From Haberlea rhodopensis (Eukaryota; Streptophyta; Magnoliopsida; Lamiales; Gesneriaceae), in contig CAJQUN010000021.1 of the NCBI GenBank assembly GCA_907163345.1, positions 8,370,001-8,434,000 of the forward strand: a stretch of DNA of 64,000 bases, in the 5' to 3' direction. Positions within the stretch are counted from its first letter, which is position 1. Each line of letters starts with the position of its first letter. Position numbers and translations under genes: made by a program. This document shows, in pieces, positions 47,172 to 57,571 of this stretch. The notes under the pieces are model-generated. The model was not told where the DNA came from, did no database searches, and saw only the letters and a list, made by a program, of their open reading frames with translations.

Positions 47172-48179
47172 ATGCTTCATCAACAAGTCTTCACAAAATT
47201 TGCCCAACAATATTCAGAGCCGTTTTATGCAGCGTGGGGAAGATTCAATGAATTGGCAGACACATTCCGGTATCACAACTTTTCGAACTATACTCTTCTG
47301 CAATATTTCTTCAAAGGTTTGGATGCACAGACACGAGAATGGGTATTTAGCGGAGCACTAGTGACTGGGAGTCCCCTGGTTGATAGAGATGAGGACAGTG
47401 TGTTGCACCTGTTCAATGATATGGCAGACTTCGATTACCACTGGCATTGTGATCCTTCATTTCAAGGTTGGAGTCACAAATATCCACCAGAGCCTCACTA
47501 CCCTAATCTTATAAACCAACCATTTGAGCATCAAGGAGAGAAGAGAGATAGTTCGGCAGAAGTAATGGCTCAATCAGAGGATGTGTTACTTAGATTCATG
47601 GCGTCAACTGAGCAACGTTTAGAAAACCAGACCAATTCTATACATCACCTAGAGCAGCAATTAGCAATCCTTGTGGAAAACATTTCAATGAGCTGCCAAG
47701 AGGAGGAGACGAGATCTAAGAACCAGGCCTGGTTACATGATGATGATCACTCAACTAATCAAGTTTGGGGGAGTGATCCTACTTATGTGGAGAAGTCAAG
47801 GGAAGTTGAGCCACTTGAAGTGTTTGAGCCTACAGTAGAAAAGTCAACCGAGGAAATCATACGGGAAGACGAGCCAAGAGTGATGTTGGAGGAGGAGATT
47901 TTCGAGAACTTTGATGTGCACCCATCGATGGAGACATGTTCTATGCCATATGTGGATCCATATTTTCCATCGATGCCAACTTCACCGCACTACATCCTCC
48001 ATATGAAGCCAAGTCAAGAATCATTCTCCCATGCCTACCAATTCAAGAATGTTGTTGGAGCGACGAGCTTACACTGTTACAATCTTGCCAATCTTGAGGG
48101 TATATTGAATGAAGACCCATTAGTGGTATCATATGATACTTACTATGGGCGGCAGCCGCTCTTTGATGGTTGCTTCTGA
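47172..48179 (+). CDS. gag: Athila-like gag protein of the G element
   Basis: An uninterrupted frame of 335 codons from the ATG at 47172 (MLHQQVFTK). An upstream in-frame ATG at 47097 would add 25 residues, but that stretch is rich in Lys, Phe and Cys and looks like leader. The segment EPFYAAWGRFNEL...FFKGLDAQTREW resembles the retrotransposon gag core of Athila-type elements, where a W-RF-L and GL-QTR pattern is typical. The C-terminal half is acidic, with a Gln-rich predicted helix (LENQTNSIHHLEQQLAIL). No zinc knuckle and no protease motif are seen. The frame ends at TGA 48177-48179 with nothing else coded downstream. It is intact between two nearly identical LTRs, so it could still be expressed. 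Gag alone would package RNA but cannot copy it. Confidence 0.8.
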   Translation: MLHQQVFTKFAQQYSEPFYAAWGRFNELADTFRYHNFSNYTLLQYFFKGLDAQTREWVFSGALVTGSPLVDRDEDSVLHLFNDMADFDYHWHCDPSFQGWSHKYPPEPHYPNLINQPFEHQGEKRDSSAEVMAQSEDVLLRFMASTEQRLENQTNSIHHLEQQLAILVENISMSCQEEETRSKNQAWLHDDDHSTNQVWGSDPTYVEKSREVEPLEVFEPTVEKSTEEIIREDEPRVMLEEEIFENFDVHPSMETCSMPYVDPYFPSMPTSPHYILHMKPSQESFSHAYQFKNVVGATSLHCYNLANLEGILNEDPLVVSYDTYYGRQPLFDGCF

Positions 48180-49693
48180 TGGTCAAGCCGACGACTAAAA
48201 ATCAGCGCTTCTTGGGAGGCAACCCAAGCGTATCCTTTTGCCATTTAGTTTTGTTTATTTTTAGTTTTTGCATTTAGTTTGTTTATATCTCGTGTCGACT
48301 ATTTTATTTGCATTCTTCTCTTGCTAGGTACTCAGTTGGAGCGATGAACCCTACAACACTGGAGCTTTCAAAAGCGAATCTTCCTCAACCCTCATGCAAG
48401 CGTCTTGATCAGGGGAGTTCACTGTTTTCCCTTTTGATTCTTTTAAACATTGAGGGCAATGTTTGATTTAAGTTTGGGGGAGTAGTAGCTTGCATGTTTT
48501 ACTTGTTTTAACCACATGTTGTGTGCTTAAATGACACTTGAATCGTCCGATTATTATGAGCTAAAAATTTTTTTTTTATGAGTTCAAACTTGAGAAAAGA
48601 ATGAATTATAGTAGTGACTATTCAATGACGATTCTGATCTCACTATGCATATGAACTTGATTTGTGATTGGACTTGTACATGAATATCCTAATTTGAGTT
48701 AGCATGTCAAGAATGAGGAATACTTTGAGCACAATGAGTCATGATCTTGTGGATTGCATGTTGAATAGTGATAATTGTTGTGAACTTGATGATTTGTCTT
48801 GAGCATCTTAGAGTTATCCTAGAACTTATTTGATGATGACACTTTGAGGCGAAATTTTATAGTTACAAACTTGACTTGGAAATGATCTAGGCGATCTTTG
48901 AAACGTTTGAGCCTTTCAAGCTTACCATGATCATATCAATCCTTAGTGTCCCATTTGAGCTTTATTGAAAAAAGAATGGTATATGCATTGCATATAATTA
49001 GATCCCATTCGACATTCTTGGCAAACTCATTATACCCACCTTGATGAGCCTAAATTGAAAGAATTATCTTTACCTAAAAGGGAGTATAGTGATTCTCATT
49101 ACATGCACATAATTTGCTATATTTTGATGAGCTATAGTTGAAAAAAAAAATGATGAATGAGAAAAGAAAAAGATAGATATAAAGCCTTGAGAAAAAAATG
49201 ACTAAATAAGACCCAAAGTGGCCAAGGCTACAAAAGAAAAAGAAGAGGAGCTCGATGTGTGTGGAAAATTTGAACTGTAAATGATTATACTCTCTTCTTT
49301 GCGCTTATCCTACCTTTTATTTGAAGCCAACACCAAAGGCCTTACATTACAAGCTTAAAAAGTCCTTTTGATCCAAGTCTAGGGAGTAACTATCATTAGT
49401 GGAGAAGTTGTTTGAAAATAGGCCTCTGGATGCTTGATGATAATCTTGACTTTGACTTGATTAACATGATTTGATCTTGAATATGTTCATGAAACATGAG
49501 ATTGACTATAACACACACACATTCTAATTTTGAAATGTGTTACTTGGCTTAGGAGAAAACATGTCTTGTTTAACTTTTGTATATATGTATGAGATTTCTG
49601 AGAATAATGCAAGTCATGAAATAATTTGTTTCAAGTATTGAGAATGAACTCTACCTTGTGATTTTAATACTTAATCGAGGACGATCAAGTGAT
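48180..49693 (+). other. Non-coding 3' part of the G interior with two stem-loops
   Basis: About 1.5 kb with no long ORF. Stem-loops: CTTGGG/CCCAAG around AGGCAA (48211-48228) and AACATTG/CAATGTT around AGGG (48446-48463). The second is followed by a PPT-like AAGTTTGGGGGAG near 48470-48482. An A-rich tract runs from about 49140 to 49250. Confidence 0.75.
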
Positions 49694-49707
49694 AAGTTTG
49701 GGAGAGT
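49694..49707 (+). promoter_or_regulatory. G polypurine tract
   Basis: AAGTTTGGGAGAGT abuts the 3' LTR. A better purine run of the same type lies 1.2 kb upstream near 48470. Confidence 0.8.
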
Positions 49708-51346
49708 TGATAAGTGTCATTTTTGCACTTATATTTCGATGTATTCTCGTATTATTTTACTGTGATTCTTGGATGATTTTACACTTTTTGGTATAAATTT
49801 GTACGTTTCAGGAATTTAGATTAGAGTACGAGGAAATGAAGAAAATGAGCTAAATTATGATAAAAAGTGTAGGAGTGAAGATGACCCAATTTAATGTTTG
49901 AAAGGAGGGTATAAAGAGAATAAAATATTCAGCATAGGAAGACTTCATGCACATACCAAATTTCATGGGAAATTTACGTGGCAAGTATAGCAGATTCATG
50001 TGGAATATTCACGCAGCAATACTCACGCTACGTAAGGAAAGAAAATATCAGGGAATAGATGAAGTGAAGAATATGGAAACAGATTGAGATATTCACTAAT
50101 TTAAGATAGATTCCATACCTTAACATATGAGATATTGTGCATGATACAAGGGAATATAATATTTAATATTATTGTCATCAAAGGGCCCATAAGAGATGCC
50201 CAAAAACTCACGCCCCACTCTTCTGGAGGAACTAACAAAAATCACACGCCTCTCCCCTCACTCAGGCCTCTCTTCCCTCACGTCCAGACCCTCTCACTTT
50301 CCCTCACCATCTCACGTCCAGAACCCCGAAGAAAATCTTTACGCCTCACCCCTTTTTTCCTTCACTCCATCATACACACTAGCCTCCATCTATCTATCAT
50401 CCAACCTTTAACCTTTCACCCGATGATTTTGGAACAACTCCAACAAGGCGATTAAAGAGACGATCGAGAAGGAAGCAAGAGAAGGAGCGAGGATCTACGA
50501 CCGGAGTCGACATCGGGAGTTTATTCTTACTTTTAAACTTTAGTTTAGTTTTGTTTGATTATATCATGCTTGGATTGTTGCAAGACATGTTTGAGTATTG
50601 GTATTTATTTATGAGTGTGAACTAAGTTTATTTATCGAGACTAGGCGAACCTTTGTTATGAACCCTCGATTTGATGATTTGATGATTGAATTCTTATAGT
50701 TCTTTGCGTATGTTTTATGTCCTTCATGCTTTTAGAGGATTGATCACCTTTGAATGATGTTAGTATCGTAATTGAGATCGAGAGATAATTTTATGATACG
50801 AAATTAATAACTCATACCATGGATTTCAGACCGAGATCGAGAGATGACGTCAAATACATGCGTGATAGCCATAGATATCTAGTAATTGAAAGCTAGGAGT
50901 TTTTATGGATCTTATGCAATATTGAGTTGTTAAATAAGTACACGAGAGTGACTTACTGCAATTTGATATTAGGTTTAATATAACTCGAGAGAGTATATTA
51001 GATAAATTCGGAGAACTCGTCACCTTAGAAATATTTGGATATTCAATCGAGAATTGTAGGGGATTGCATTGGTGAGCCAAAGTCTCGATAATCTTCTCTG
51101 GTGGATTTTTCTCGTTTACTTTTATTGACTTGGTTGGATTAGTAGTTAATTTAATTAATTAGTAGTTTAATTTTTGATTCAATTTCGTAGGTTAAATATA
51201 GTTAAAAGCATCTTATTTGGTACTTGCGTGTTAGTCCCTGTGGGTTCGACAATCCGTATTCTTCCTATCTATACTAAAACTTGACACCGTGCACTTGCGG
51301 TAAAAATCGCTAGACTGGAATTAATTGTTTAAAATAAAAGCGATCA
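49708..51346 (+). repeat. G 3' LTR
   Basis: 1639 bp. Compared with the 5' LTR it lacks 7 bp of the AATATT run near 50165 and has an 8-bp duplication of GATTTGAT near 50675. Confidence 0.93.
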
Positions 51347-51829
51347 GACTCCCACCCCTCGCCTCTCATTGAGCGGCAAATACCCTTTCCTCGTCCTATA
51401 TGATAACCACGCTCAAATGTGGCATGCGGCGCTCCCACCCCTCGCTTCACATTTAGCGGAACCAAACCAAATAGCGGCAAGCATTAAAATCATCAAGGGA
51501 TGACCACGACTCATGGGATATGCACCAATAATCATATGCATCTATAAACATCATGCATAACATGTATTTGCATCCACTATGCAATACCACATATATACTT
51601 GCATCCACAATGCATAAACAATAAGTATATAAGATACATGTACCGTTGGGGTGCCCGTACGTCCACTACGTACCTTTCCAAAATGTAGGGTATGGTAGGA
51701 CTTCAATGCCTTGGCTGTGTTGCCACCTGGGTTGGTTCTACACATTCACAAATATCAATATTAGAACCCAATAATAGTCCAATACCAAAAATCCTACAAA
51801 AAAATCCAAAAAACCAAATTTTGGCTTTC

Positions 51830-52039
51830 GCGATCGATCGCCCCTCACGGCGATCGATCGCCAATCCTCACTGTCCGAGAATCAAAAATTTGCACCCTTC
51901 GGCGATCGATCGCCACCCCTGGCGCGATCGATCGCCAGACCCGCCGATCGATCGCCCAAGAGTGGCGATCGATCGCCAAACGCTTGCAAAACCCACTGCC
52001 TGGGCGCGATCGATCGCCTGGAAAGGGGCGATCGATCGC
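51830..52039. repeat. Cluster of GCGATCGATCGC palindromes (T 3' LTR)
   Basis: Eight units between 51830 and 52039, most extended to GGCGATCGATCGCC. Spacers of about 7-45 bp are unrelated to each other. Confidence 0.92.
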
Positions 52040-52784
52040 CAACCTCTGTTACCCGAAAAACTCCATTTTTGCACCTCAAAACCATTCCAATCCATTCCAA
52101 CACTTAATCCAACCAACCAACAACATAAATATTAACATAAACCACCAAAACATACTTCAAAACAAGTATAAATCTAACCATTAACCAAACCCACAACAAC
52201 CCAACACAAACCCATTTTAAAACCATTCAAAACCAACCCAAACTTAAACAAAACACAACAAAATCAACCATGAGGTATCCATACCTCTTGGGGACCTCAA
52301 ATCACCCAATATACTCCACAAAATAAGATTTTGCAAGGGCTTCTCTTCACCCCAAGGCTGGAACTCGAAAATGAGGGGAAGGGTTTGTGTGGGAAATGAT
52401 TTGGTAAAGTGAAAGTGATTTGGATGAGGTGGGGTTGGGTATAAAAGTGTTGGGTTTAATAAAATGCATACCAAAATAATTCTATGGTGTATAAAACACC
52501 CCAACATGATATTTTTCAAAGCATTTACTCATAATGCACCAAATATCAATTAAACACATGATTTCCAATTAATTGCTACCAAAGGCAAATAAATCATGCT
52601 TCCAATAATATTTACCCCACATGCACCACATGCACCCTGAAATGCAACCCCGGGTCACCCTATCCACATGACCATGCATTTCCATAAGGTAAATAAATTC
52701 CAACACATAATTAATTACCACATAATTAATCATAATAATCGTAATTAATGCCCAAATGGAATTAACCATTTCGGGGATATCACA

Positions 52785-52820
52785 ATACTCCCCTACTTAT
52801 AAGATTTCGTCCTCGAAATC
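52785..52820 (-). promoter_or_regulatory. T polypurine tract and hairpin
   Basis: The minus strand reads AGTAGGGGAGTAT directly before the 3' LTR. The inverted repeat GATTTCG/CGAAATC (52803-52809 and 52814-52820) corresponds to AATTTCG/CGAAATT in Y and Y'; the outer pair changes from A-T to G-C on both sides. Confidence 0.85.
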
Positions 52821-53260
52821 ACATGCACTTACCCCAAAAGGAAACTAAACATAAACACATACCAGAGAATAGTTCCGGGTAGTGCTGCACCATATGCCGC
52901 TCCGTCTCCCACGTAGCCTCCTCGACACCCCTGCGATCCCACTGAACCTTGATCATAGGTATCACTTTGTTCCGAAGTCTACGGTCTGCTCGATCCAGAA
53001 TCCTGACAGGCCGTTCCACATAAGATATATCGGACTCTAACTGAACTTCGGAAGGCTGTAACACATGAGACGGATCCGGCTCATACTTCCGCAGCATCGA
53101 TACATGAAACACATCATGTATACCAGATAAAGAAGGCAGCAAAGCCAGTCGGTAAGCTAAGGTGCCAATGCGCTGTAAGATCTCGTACGGTCCAACATAC
53201 CTCGGAGACAGTTTCCCGCGCATCCGAAATCGCACAACGCCCCTGAAAGGCGAGATCTCA
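52819..53260 (-). pseudogene. C-terminal part of T integrase with chromodomain, out of frame
   Basis: Frame 52819-53235 begins RFRMRGKLSPRYVGPYEIL, a typical gypsy integrase tail, continues with FHVSMLRKY, and ends in a chromodomain-like segment (IPMIKVQWD, EEATWETE, YPELF). It should follow the integrase of 53157-57362 but lies in another frame. A single missing base around 53255-53265, next to a run of A on the plus strand, would explain it. Chromodomain presence puts the element among the chromoviruses. A sequencing error cannot be excluded. Confidence 0.88.
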
Positions 53261-56200
53261 AAAAGACCTTATCTCCCAACTGAAATTCCAACGGTCTCCG
53301 CCGTTTATTTGCATAAGCTGCCTGTCTGTCCTGGGCCGCTTTCATTTTCTGCCTTATTGTCTTTATCTTTCCTTCCATCTCTCGAATCAACTCCGGTCCT
53401 CCGACCGATCTGCGGTCCAAATCATCCCAACACAAGGGTGATCTACACCGTCTGCCATAAAGAGCTTCAAACGGAGCCATCTGAATACTCGCCTGGTAGC
53501 TATTGTTATACGAAAACTCTACCAAAGGCACTGAATCCTGCCAAGAGGCATCGAACTCCAAAACACAAGCTCTTAACATGTCCTCGAGCGTCTGAATAGT
53601 GCGCTCGGTCTGGCCATCCGTCTGAGGATGATAAGCAGTACTCAATCTGACTTCAGTTCCCAAGGCTGACTGAAGGCCTTCCCAGAAATGAGATGTGAAT
53701 CGCGGATCTCGATCCGACACTATGGAAACGGGGATCCCATGCAATCTCACCACATCTCTAATATACAACTGCGCCATCCTCAAAAAGGTGAACGTCATGC
53801 TATAGGGGATAAAATGAGCTACCTTGGTCAATCTGTCCACAATCACCCAAATAGCATCGAAGCCTGAAGCACTCCTCGGCAAATGAGTCACGAAGTCCAT
53901 GGAAATGTGCTCCCACTTCCACTTCGGTATCTCCAAGCTTCTCAGCTCGCCGCCAGGTCTCTGTCTCTCTGCCTTAACCTGCTGGCAGATCAAACACCTC
54001 TTCACAAAAGCGACGACATCTGATTTCATCCTTTTCCACCAAAAATGACCACGCAAATCTCTGTACATCTTCTTCCCGCCTGGGTGGATGCTAAGTCTGC
54101 TACTGTGAGCTCGCTCCAAGATCCCTTTACGCAACTCCGGCGTACTCGGAACCACCCAACGGTTCCCCAATCTCAAGGATCCGTCATCTGCCACCCTGAA
54201 CTTCGTTGGCTGACCAAGATGTACTAAAGATAACCACCTCTGAACCTCATCATCTGACCTCTGAGCTCTCCTGATATCCTCATAGATATCTGGCTCGGCT
54301 AGCAAAGTCGATACATACACAGGCGATGCATCTATGTCAAAGTCATAGCCCAAATGACAATAGGAGGTCATCATAGCCGACAGATGAATGACGTCCTCAG
54401 CAGAACTCCTCACTTTCCGGCTCAAAGCGTCTGCTGTTAAATTGGCTTTCCCCGGATGGTACTCTATCTCGCAATCATAGTCCTTGAGTAGGTCCATCCA
54501 CCTTCTCTGCCTCATGTTCAGCTCTGCCTGAGTGAATAAAAACTTGAGGCTCTTGTGATCCGTGTAGATGGTAAACGAAGTACCATACAGATAATGCCTC
54601 CAAATCTTCAGGGCGAAGATGATAGCCGCCAATTCCAAGTCATGAACAGGATATCTGGTCTCATGCGGCTTCAACTGCCTCGATGCATAAGCTACCACAT
54701 GCTTATCTTGCATCAGAACACACCCAAGGCCCTGAAGCGATGCGTCAGTATACAGAACAAATCTGGAGTTCTCCGTAGGGATCACTAACACTGGCGCCGT
54801 CGTCAAGCGGTGCTTCAACTCCTGGAAGCTCTCCTCACAAGCTTCTGACCAAAAGAAAGGCACTCCCTTCTGGGTCAACTGAGTCAGCGGCTTGGCAATC
54901 TTCGAAAAGCCCTCGACAAAGCGCCGATAATACCCGGCCAAACCAAGAAAACTCCGAATCTCTGGCACAGAAGTGGGGGCAGCCCACTCCATCACAGCCT
55001 CAATCTTCTTGGGATCTACAGATATCCCGCTGCTCGATATGACATGCCCCAGAAATACTACACTGCTCAGCCAAAATTCACACTTACTGAGCTTAGCATA
55101 TAACTGATGTTCTCTGAGAATCTGAAGCACTGTCCTCAAGTGTTTCACATGCTCCTCCTCGCTCCGGGAGTAGATAAGAATATCGTCAATAAACACAATG
55201 ACGAACTGATCAAGATACTGCTGAAACACTCTGTTCATCAGACTCATAAAGACTGCTGGAGCATTCGTCACGCCGAACGGCATCACTAGGAACTCATAAT
55301 GTCCATATCGGGTCCGGAACGCTGTCTTATGCACATCTTCCTCTCTGACCCGAATCTGATGATACCCGGATCTCAAATCAATCTTGCTATACACCCTGGT
55401 ACCTTGCAACTGATCAAACAGATCGTCGATCCTTGGAAGAGGATACTTGTTCTTCACTGTAGCCTTATTCAGCTGCCGGTAATCGATGCACAACCGCATC
55501 GAACCGTCCTTCTTTTTCACAAAGAGAACTGGTGCGCCCCATGGCGACACGCTCGGGCTTATATATCCCTTATCCAGGAGATCCTGCAACTGTTCTTTCA
55601 ACTCTCTCAACTCAGCCGGTGCCATCCTATAAGGTGCACGAGAGATAGCGGATGTCCCTGGCAACAGCTCGATCCCAAACTCAACTTCCCTAGCCGGTGG
55701 GAATCCTGGGATCTCTTCTGGAAATACATCAGCGAACTCTGCCACTACTGGCACATCCTCAACTCTTAGTTCCTTATCCTTCCTGGACGTGTCCACGGCA
55801 TAAATGAGATAACCCGTGTGTCCACGTTCCAACAACTGAGTCATCTTGATCGCTGAAATCAACGGAATCTTCGCACGAGAACCGTTGCCATAGAAAGTCC
55901 ACTGATTGCCCAACTCAGGTCTGAACTTCACTGTCCTCTGTCGGCAATCTACCACTGCCTGATATCTGTTCAGAACATCAATACCCAAGATGCAGTCGAA
56001 GTCTGACATACCCAGCACAATCAAGTCTGATCTCAACTCGTTGCCCTCAAAATAAATGAGGCAGTCTGCCATAAACTGATCCGCAACGACATTTCTTCCA
56101 GTGGGTGTCGAGACAAGGAGAGGCGTGGGTAAAGAAGACGTGCGCATATGGTGTCTTTCCACAAAACCCACCGATACAAAAGAATGGGAGGCACCTGTAT

Positions 56201-57362
56201 CGATCAAAATAAAAGCAGGGTACGTAAATAAATGACACGTACCGGCAATCACCTCCTCTGGGGTTGCCTGGGCCTGCTCCCTGGTCAGTGCATATACCTG
56301 CCCCTGGGGTGGTCCTACTGTCTGACCTCCTGATGGTCGAGGCCCAAACTGCTGCCTCTGCTGCACTGTCCTATCCTCAAACCTCGGCCTGCTGCCCTGA
56401 TACTCTGACTGTCCTCCCCGTGTGGGGCAATACCGAGCAATGTGGCCCATCTTGCCACAGACATAACATGCAGGACACTTGTTTGAAGAATGTGGCCCTC
56501 CACAATTATTGCACCTCGGCTCTCCCGGCCTATCCCCTTGTGAAGATCCTCTATTGGCCGACCAATTGCCCTTCTTGCCATCCTGCTTCTGACCAAAGTG
56601 TTTCTTTCCACCATACCGTGAAGATGAAGAGGCACCACGGGGCTTAAATGGCTCACCCCGAGGCCTCAAACTGTCACTAGTCTGCCTCTGTTGCGGTACC
56701 GGTGGTGGCATAGCGTAAGCTCCCACTCCTAGCTCAGCAAGCTCCGCTCTTGTGAGAGCATCATCAAAAGAAGTTGGGTTATTAGTGATAACCCGGTCAT
56801 AGAGCTCCGGTCGCAATCCCTTCATAAAGTTTCTCATCTTAGCGTGTCCACTGGTGGCAATGTGGGGGACGTACCTTAGCAATGAAGAGTACCGTGTGGC
56901 ATAGTCTGCCACTGTCATGTTCCCCTGCCTCAGACTTGTAAACTCGTCCTCCTTTGTCTGTCTTGCTGCTGCGTAGAAGTACCGGTTCAAAAACCTAGTC
57001 CTGAAGAGTGTCCAGTCAATCACAGCACCCAGTGCTCTCATCTCCATTACTGTGCTCCTCCACCACAACAGAGGTTTCTTGGCTAATTGAAACTCCGCCA
57101 GCCTCAGCCAAGCTGTCACAGCACAAGGAGCCGACACAAAGATCTGCTCCAGTCTTTCCAACCACTCTTCAGCCTCCTCCCCAGACTCTGTCCCCTCAAA
57201 CCGGGGCGGATGGTAAGATAGAAACTGTGTCAAGCTAATCTCACCCGGTAGCAATAACTGAACCACTGGTTCCATTCCCACAGCCGGTGGAGGTAGAGGG
57301 TTTGTCTGTCCAACACTAGCATTCATGCTCCCCATATCACCGACTTCCTCATTAGCAGCCAT
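53157..57362 (-). CDS. gag-pol: gag-pol polyprotein of the T element (Ty3/gypsy, Tekay/Del-like)
   Basis: The start chosen is ATG 57362 (MAANEEVGD), the same as in the sister copy; four codons upstream is another ATG (57374). The frame is open for about 1,400 codons. In order: gag core (LAEFQLAKK, RYVPHIATS, about residues 75-215), zinc-knuckle region (CYVCGKMGHIARYC, about 300), protease LIDTGASHSF (about 390), RT (CIDYRQLNKATVKNKYPLPR and VFIDDILIYSRS, about 630-730), RNase H (LYTDASLQGLG, ASRQLKPHE, about 875-990), integrase zinc-binding part (CLICQQVKAERQ, about 1130), and the integrase core with D, D and E in MDFVTHLP, SDRDPRF and QTDGQTERTIQ (about 1160, 1220, 1256). Order RT before integrase fixes Ty3/gypsy. 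The last about 30 codons are out of frame because of a shift near 53260, so the chromodomain tail is lost unless read by frameshifting. All catalytic residues that I can check are present. Confidence 0.95.
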   Translation of the reverse strand: MAANEEVGDMGSMNASVGQTNPLPPPAVGMEPVVQLLLPGEISLTQFLSYHPPRFEGTESGEEAEEWLERLEQIFVSAPCAVTAWLRLAEFQLAKKPLLWWRSTVMEMRALGAVIDWTLFRTRFLNRYFYAAARQTKEDEFTSLRQGNMTVADYATRYSSLLRYVPHIATSGHAKMRNFMKGLRPELYDRVITNNPTSFDDALTRAELAELGVGAYAMPPPVPQQRQTSDSLRPRGEPFKPRGASSSSRYGGKKHFGQKQDGKKGNWSANRGSSQGDRPGEPRCNNCGGPHSSNKCPACYVCGKMGHIARYCPTRGGQSEYQGSRPRFEDRTVQQRQQFGPRPSGGQTVGPPQGQVYALTREQAQATPEEVIAGTCHLFTYPAFILIDTGASHSFVSVGFVERHHMRTSSLPTPLLVSTPTGRNVVADQFMADCLIYFEGNELRSDLIVLGMSDFDCILGIDVLNRYQAVVDCRQRTVKFRPELGNQWTFYGNGSRAKIPLISAIKMTQLLERGHTGYLIYAVDTSRKDKELRVEDVPVVAEFADVFPEEIPGFPPAREVEFGIELLPGTSAISRAPYRMAPAELRELKEQLQDLLDKGYISPSVSPWGAPVLFVKKKDGSMRLCIDYRQLNKATVKNKYPLPRIDDLFDQLQGTRVYSKIDLRSGYHQIRVREEDVHKTAFRTRYGHYEFLVMPFGVTNAPAVFMSLMNRVFQQYLDQFVIVFIDDILIYSRSEEEHVKHLRTVLQILREHQLYAKLSKCEFWLSSVVFLGHVISSSGISVDPKKIEAVMEWAAPTSVPEIRSFLGLAGYYRRFVEGFSKIAKPLTQLTQKGVPFFWSEACEESFQELKHRLTTAPVLVIPTENSRFVLYTDASLQGLGCVLMQDKHVVAYASRQLKPHETRYPVHDLELAAIIFALKIWRHYLYGTSFTIYTDHKSLKFLFTQAELNMRQRRWMDLLKDYDCEIEYHPGKANLTADALSRKVRSSAEDVIHLSAMMTSYCHLGYDFDIDASPVYVSTLLAEPDIYEDIRRAQRSDDEVQRWLSLVHLGQPTKFRVADDGSLRLGNRWVVPSTPELRKGILERAHSSRLSIHPGGKKMYRDLRGHFWWKRMKSDVVAFVKRCLICQQVKAERQRPGGELRSLEIPKWKWEHISMDFVTHLPRSASGFDAIWVIVDRLTKVAHFIPYSMTFTFLRMAQLYIRDVVRLHGIPVSIVSDRDPRFTSHFWEGLQSALGTEVRLSTAYHPQTDGQTERTIQTLEDMLRACVLEFDASWQDSVPLVEFSYNNSYQASIQMAPFEALYGRRCRSPLCWDDLDRRSVGGPELIREMEGKIKTIRQKMKAAQDRQAAYANKRRRPLEFQLGDKVFLRSRLSGALCDFGCAGNCLRGMLDRTRSYSALAP

Positions 57363-57555
57363 GCTGTAACACAAATGTTAACAACAATTCCAAAGCAATA
57401 CATGATATACCGTTAGATAACAGGAGTGATATAAGCATGTTAGTATAACAGGATATACAAAATATGCACCACATGCATAAACATGCTTCAAATGTAAGCA
57501 CCTAGCCTATCATGCTAAGGCTACCCTTCACTCGTTCCCGGGTTCTCTAACCACT

Positions 57556-57567
57556 GCTCTGATACCA
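57556..57567 (-). promoter_or_regulatory. T primer-binding site (tRNA-Met)
   Basis: The minus strand reads TGGTATCAGAGC, 4 nt from the 5' LTR. The leader from here to the gag ATG is only about 190 nt. Confidence 0.93.
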
Positions 57568-57571
57568 CTAA

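Larger units (their letters stand above)
45384..51346 (+). mobile_element. G element: gag-only (TR-GAG type) retrotransposon, Athila-like
   Basis: LTRs 45384-47021 (1638 bp) and 49708-51346 (1639 bp), starting TGATAAGTG and ending GCGATCA, with the TSD GACTC (45379-45383 and 51347-51351). The PBS fits tRNA-Asp. The interior is only 2686 bp and has one ORF related to Athila-type gag; there is no protease, RT or integrase. LTRs differ by about four substitutions and two short indels, so it is young. It must use enzymes from another element. Confidence 0.93.
44764..52784 (-). repeat. T 3' LTR, interrupted by the G element
   Basis: LTR sequence 44764-45383 and 51352-52784; starts TGTAAGGACC and ends GATATCACA. 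The uninterrupted counterpart of the insertion site is GACTC at 58188-58192 in the other LTR. Confidence 0.93.

Noticed and set aside
51830..52039. Cyanobacterial HIP1-like (GCGATCGC) sequence as contamination or transfer
   Set aside because: The clusters lie within LTRs bounded by plant-type PBS, PPT and TSDs and are present in both LTRs of the same element.
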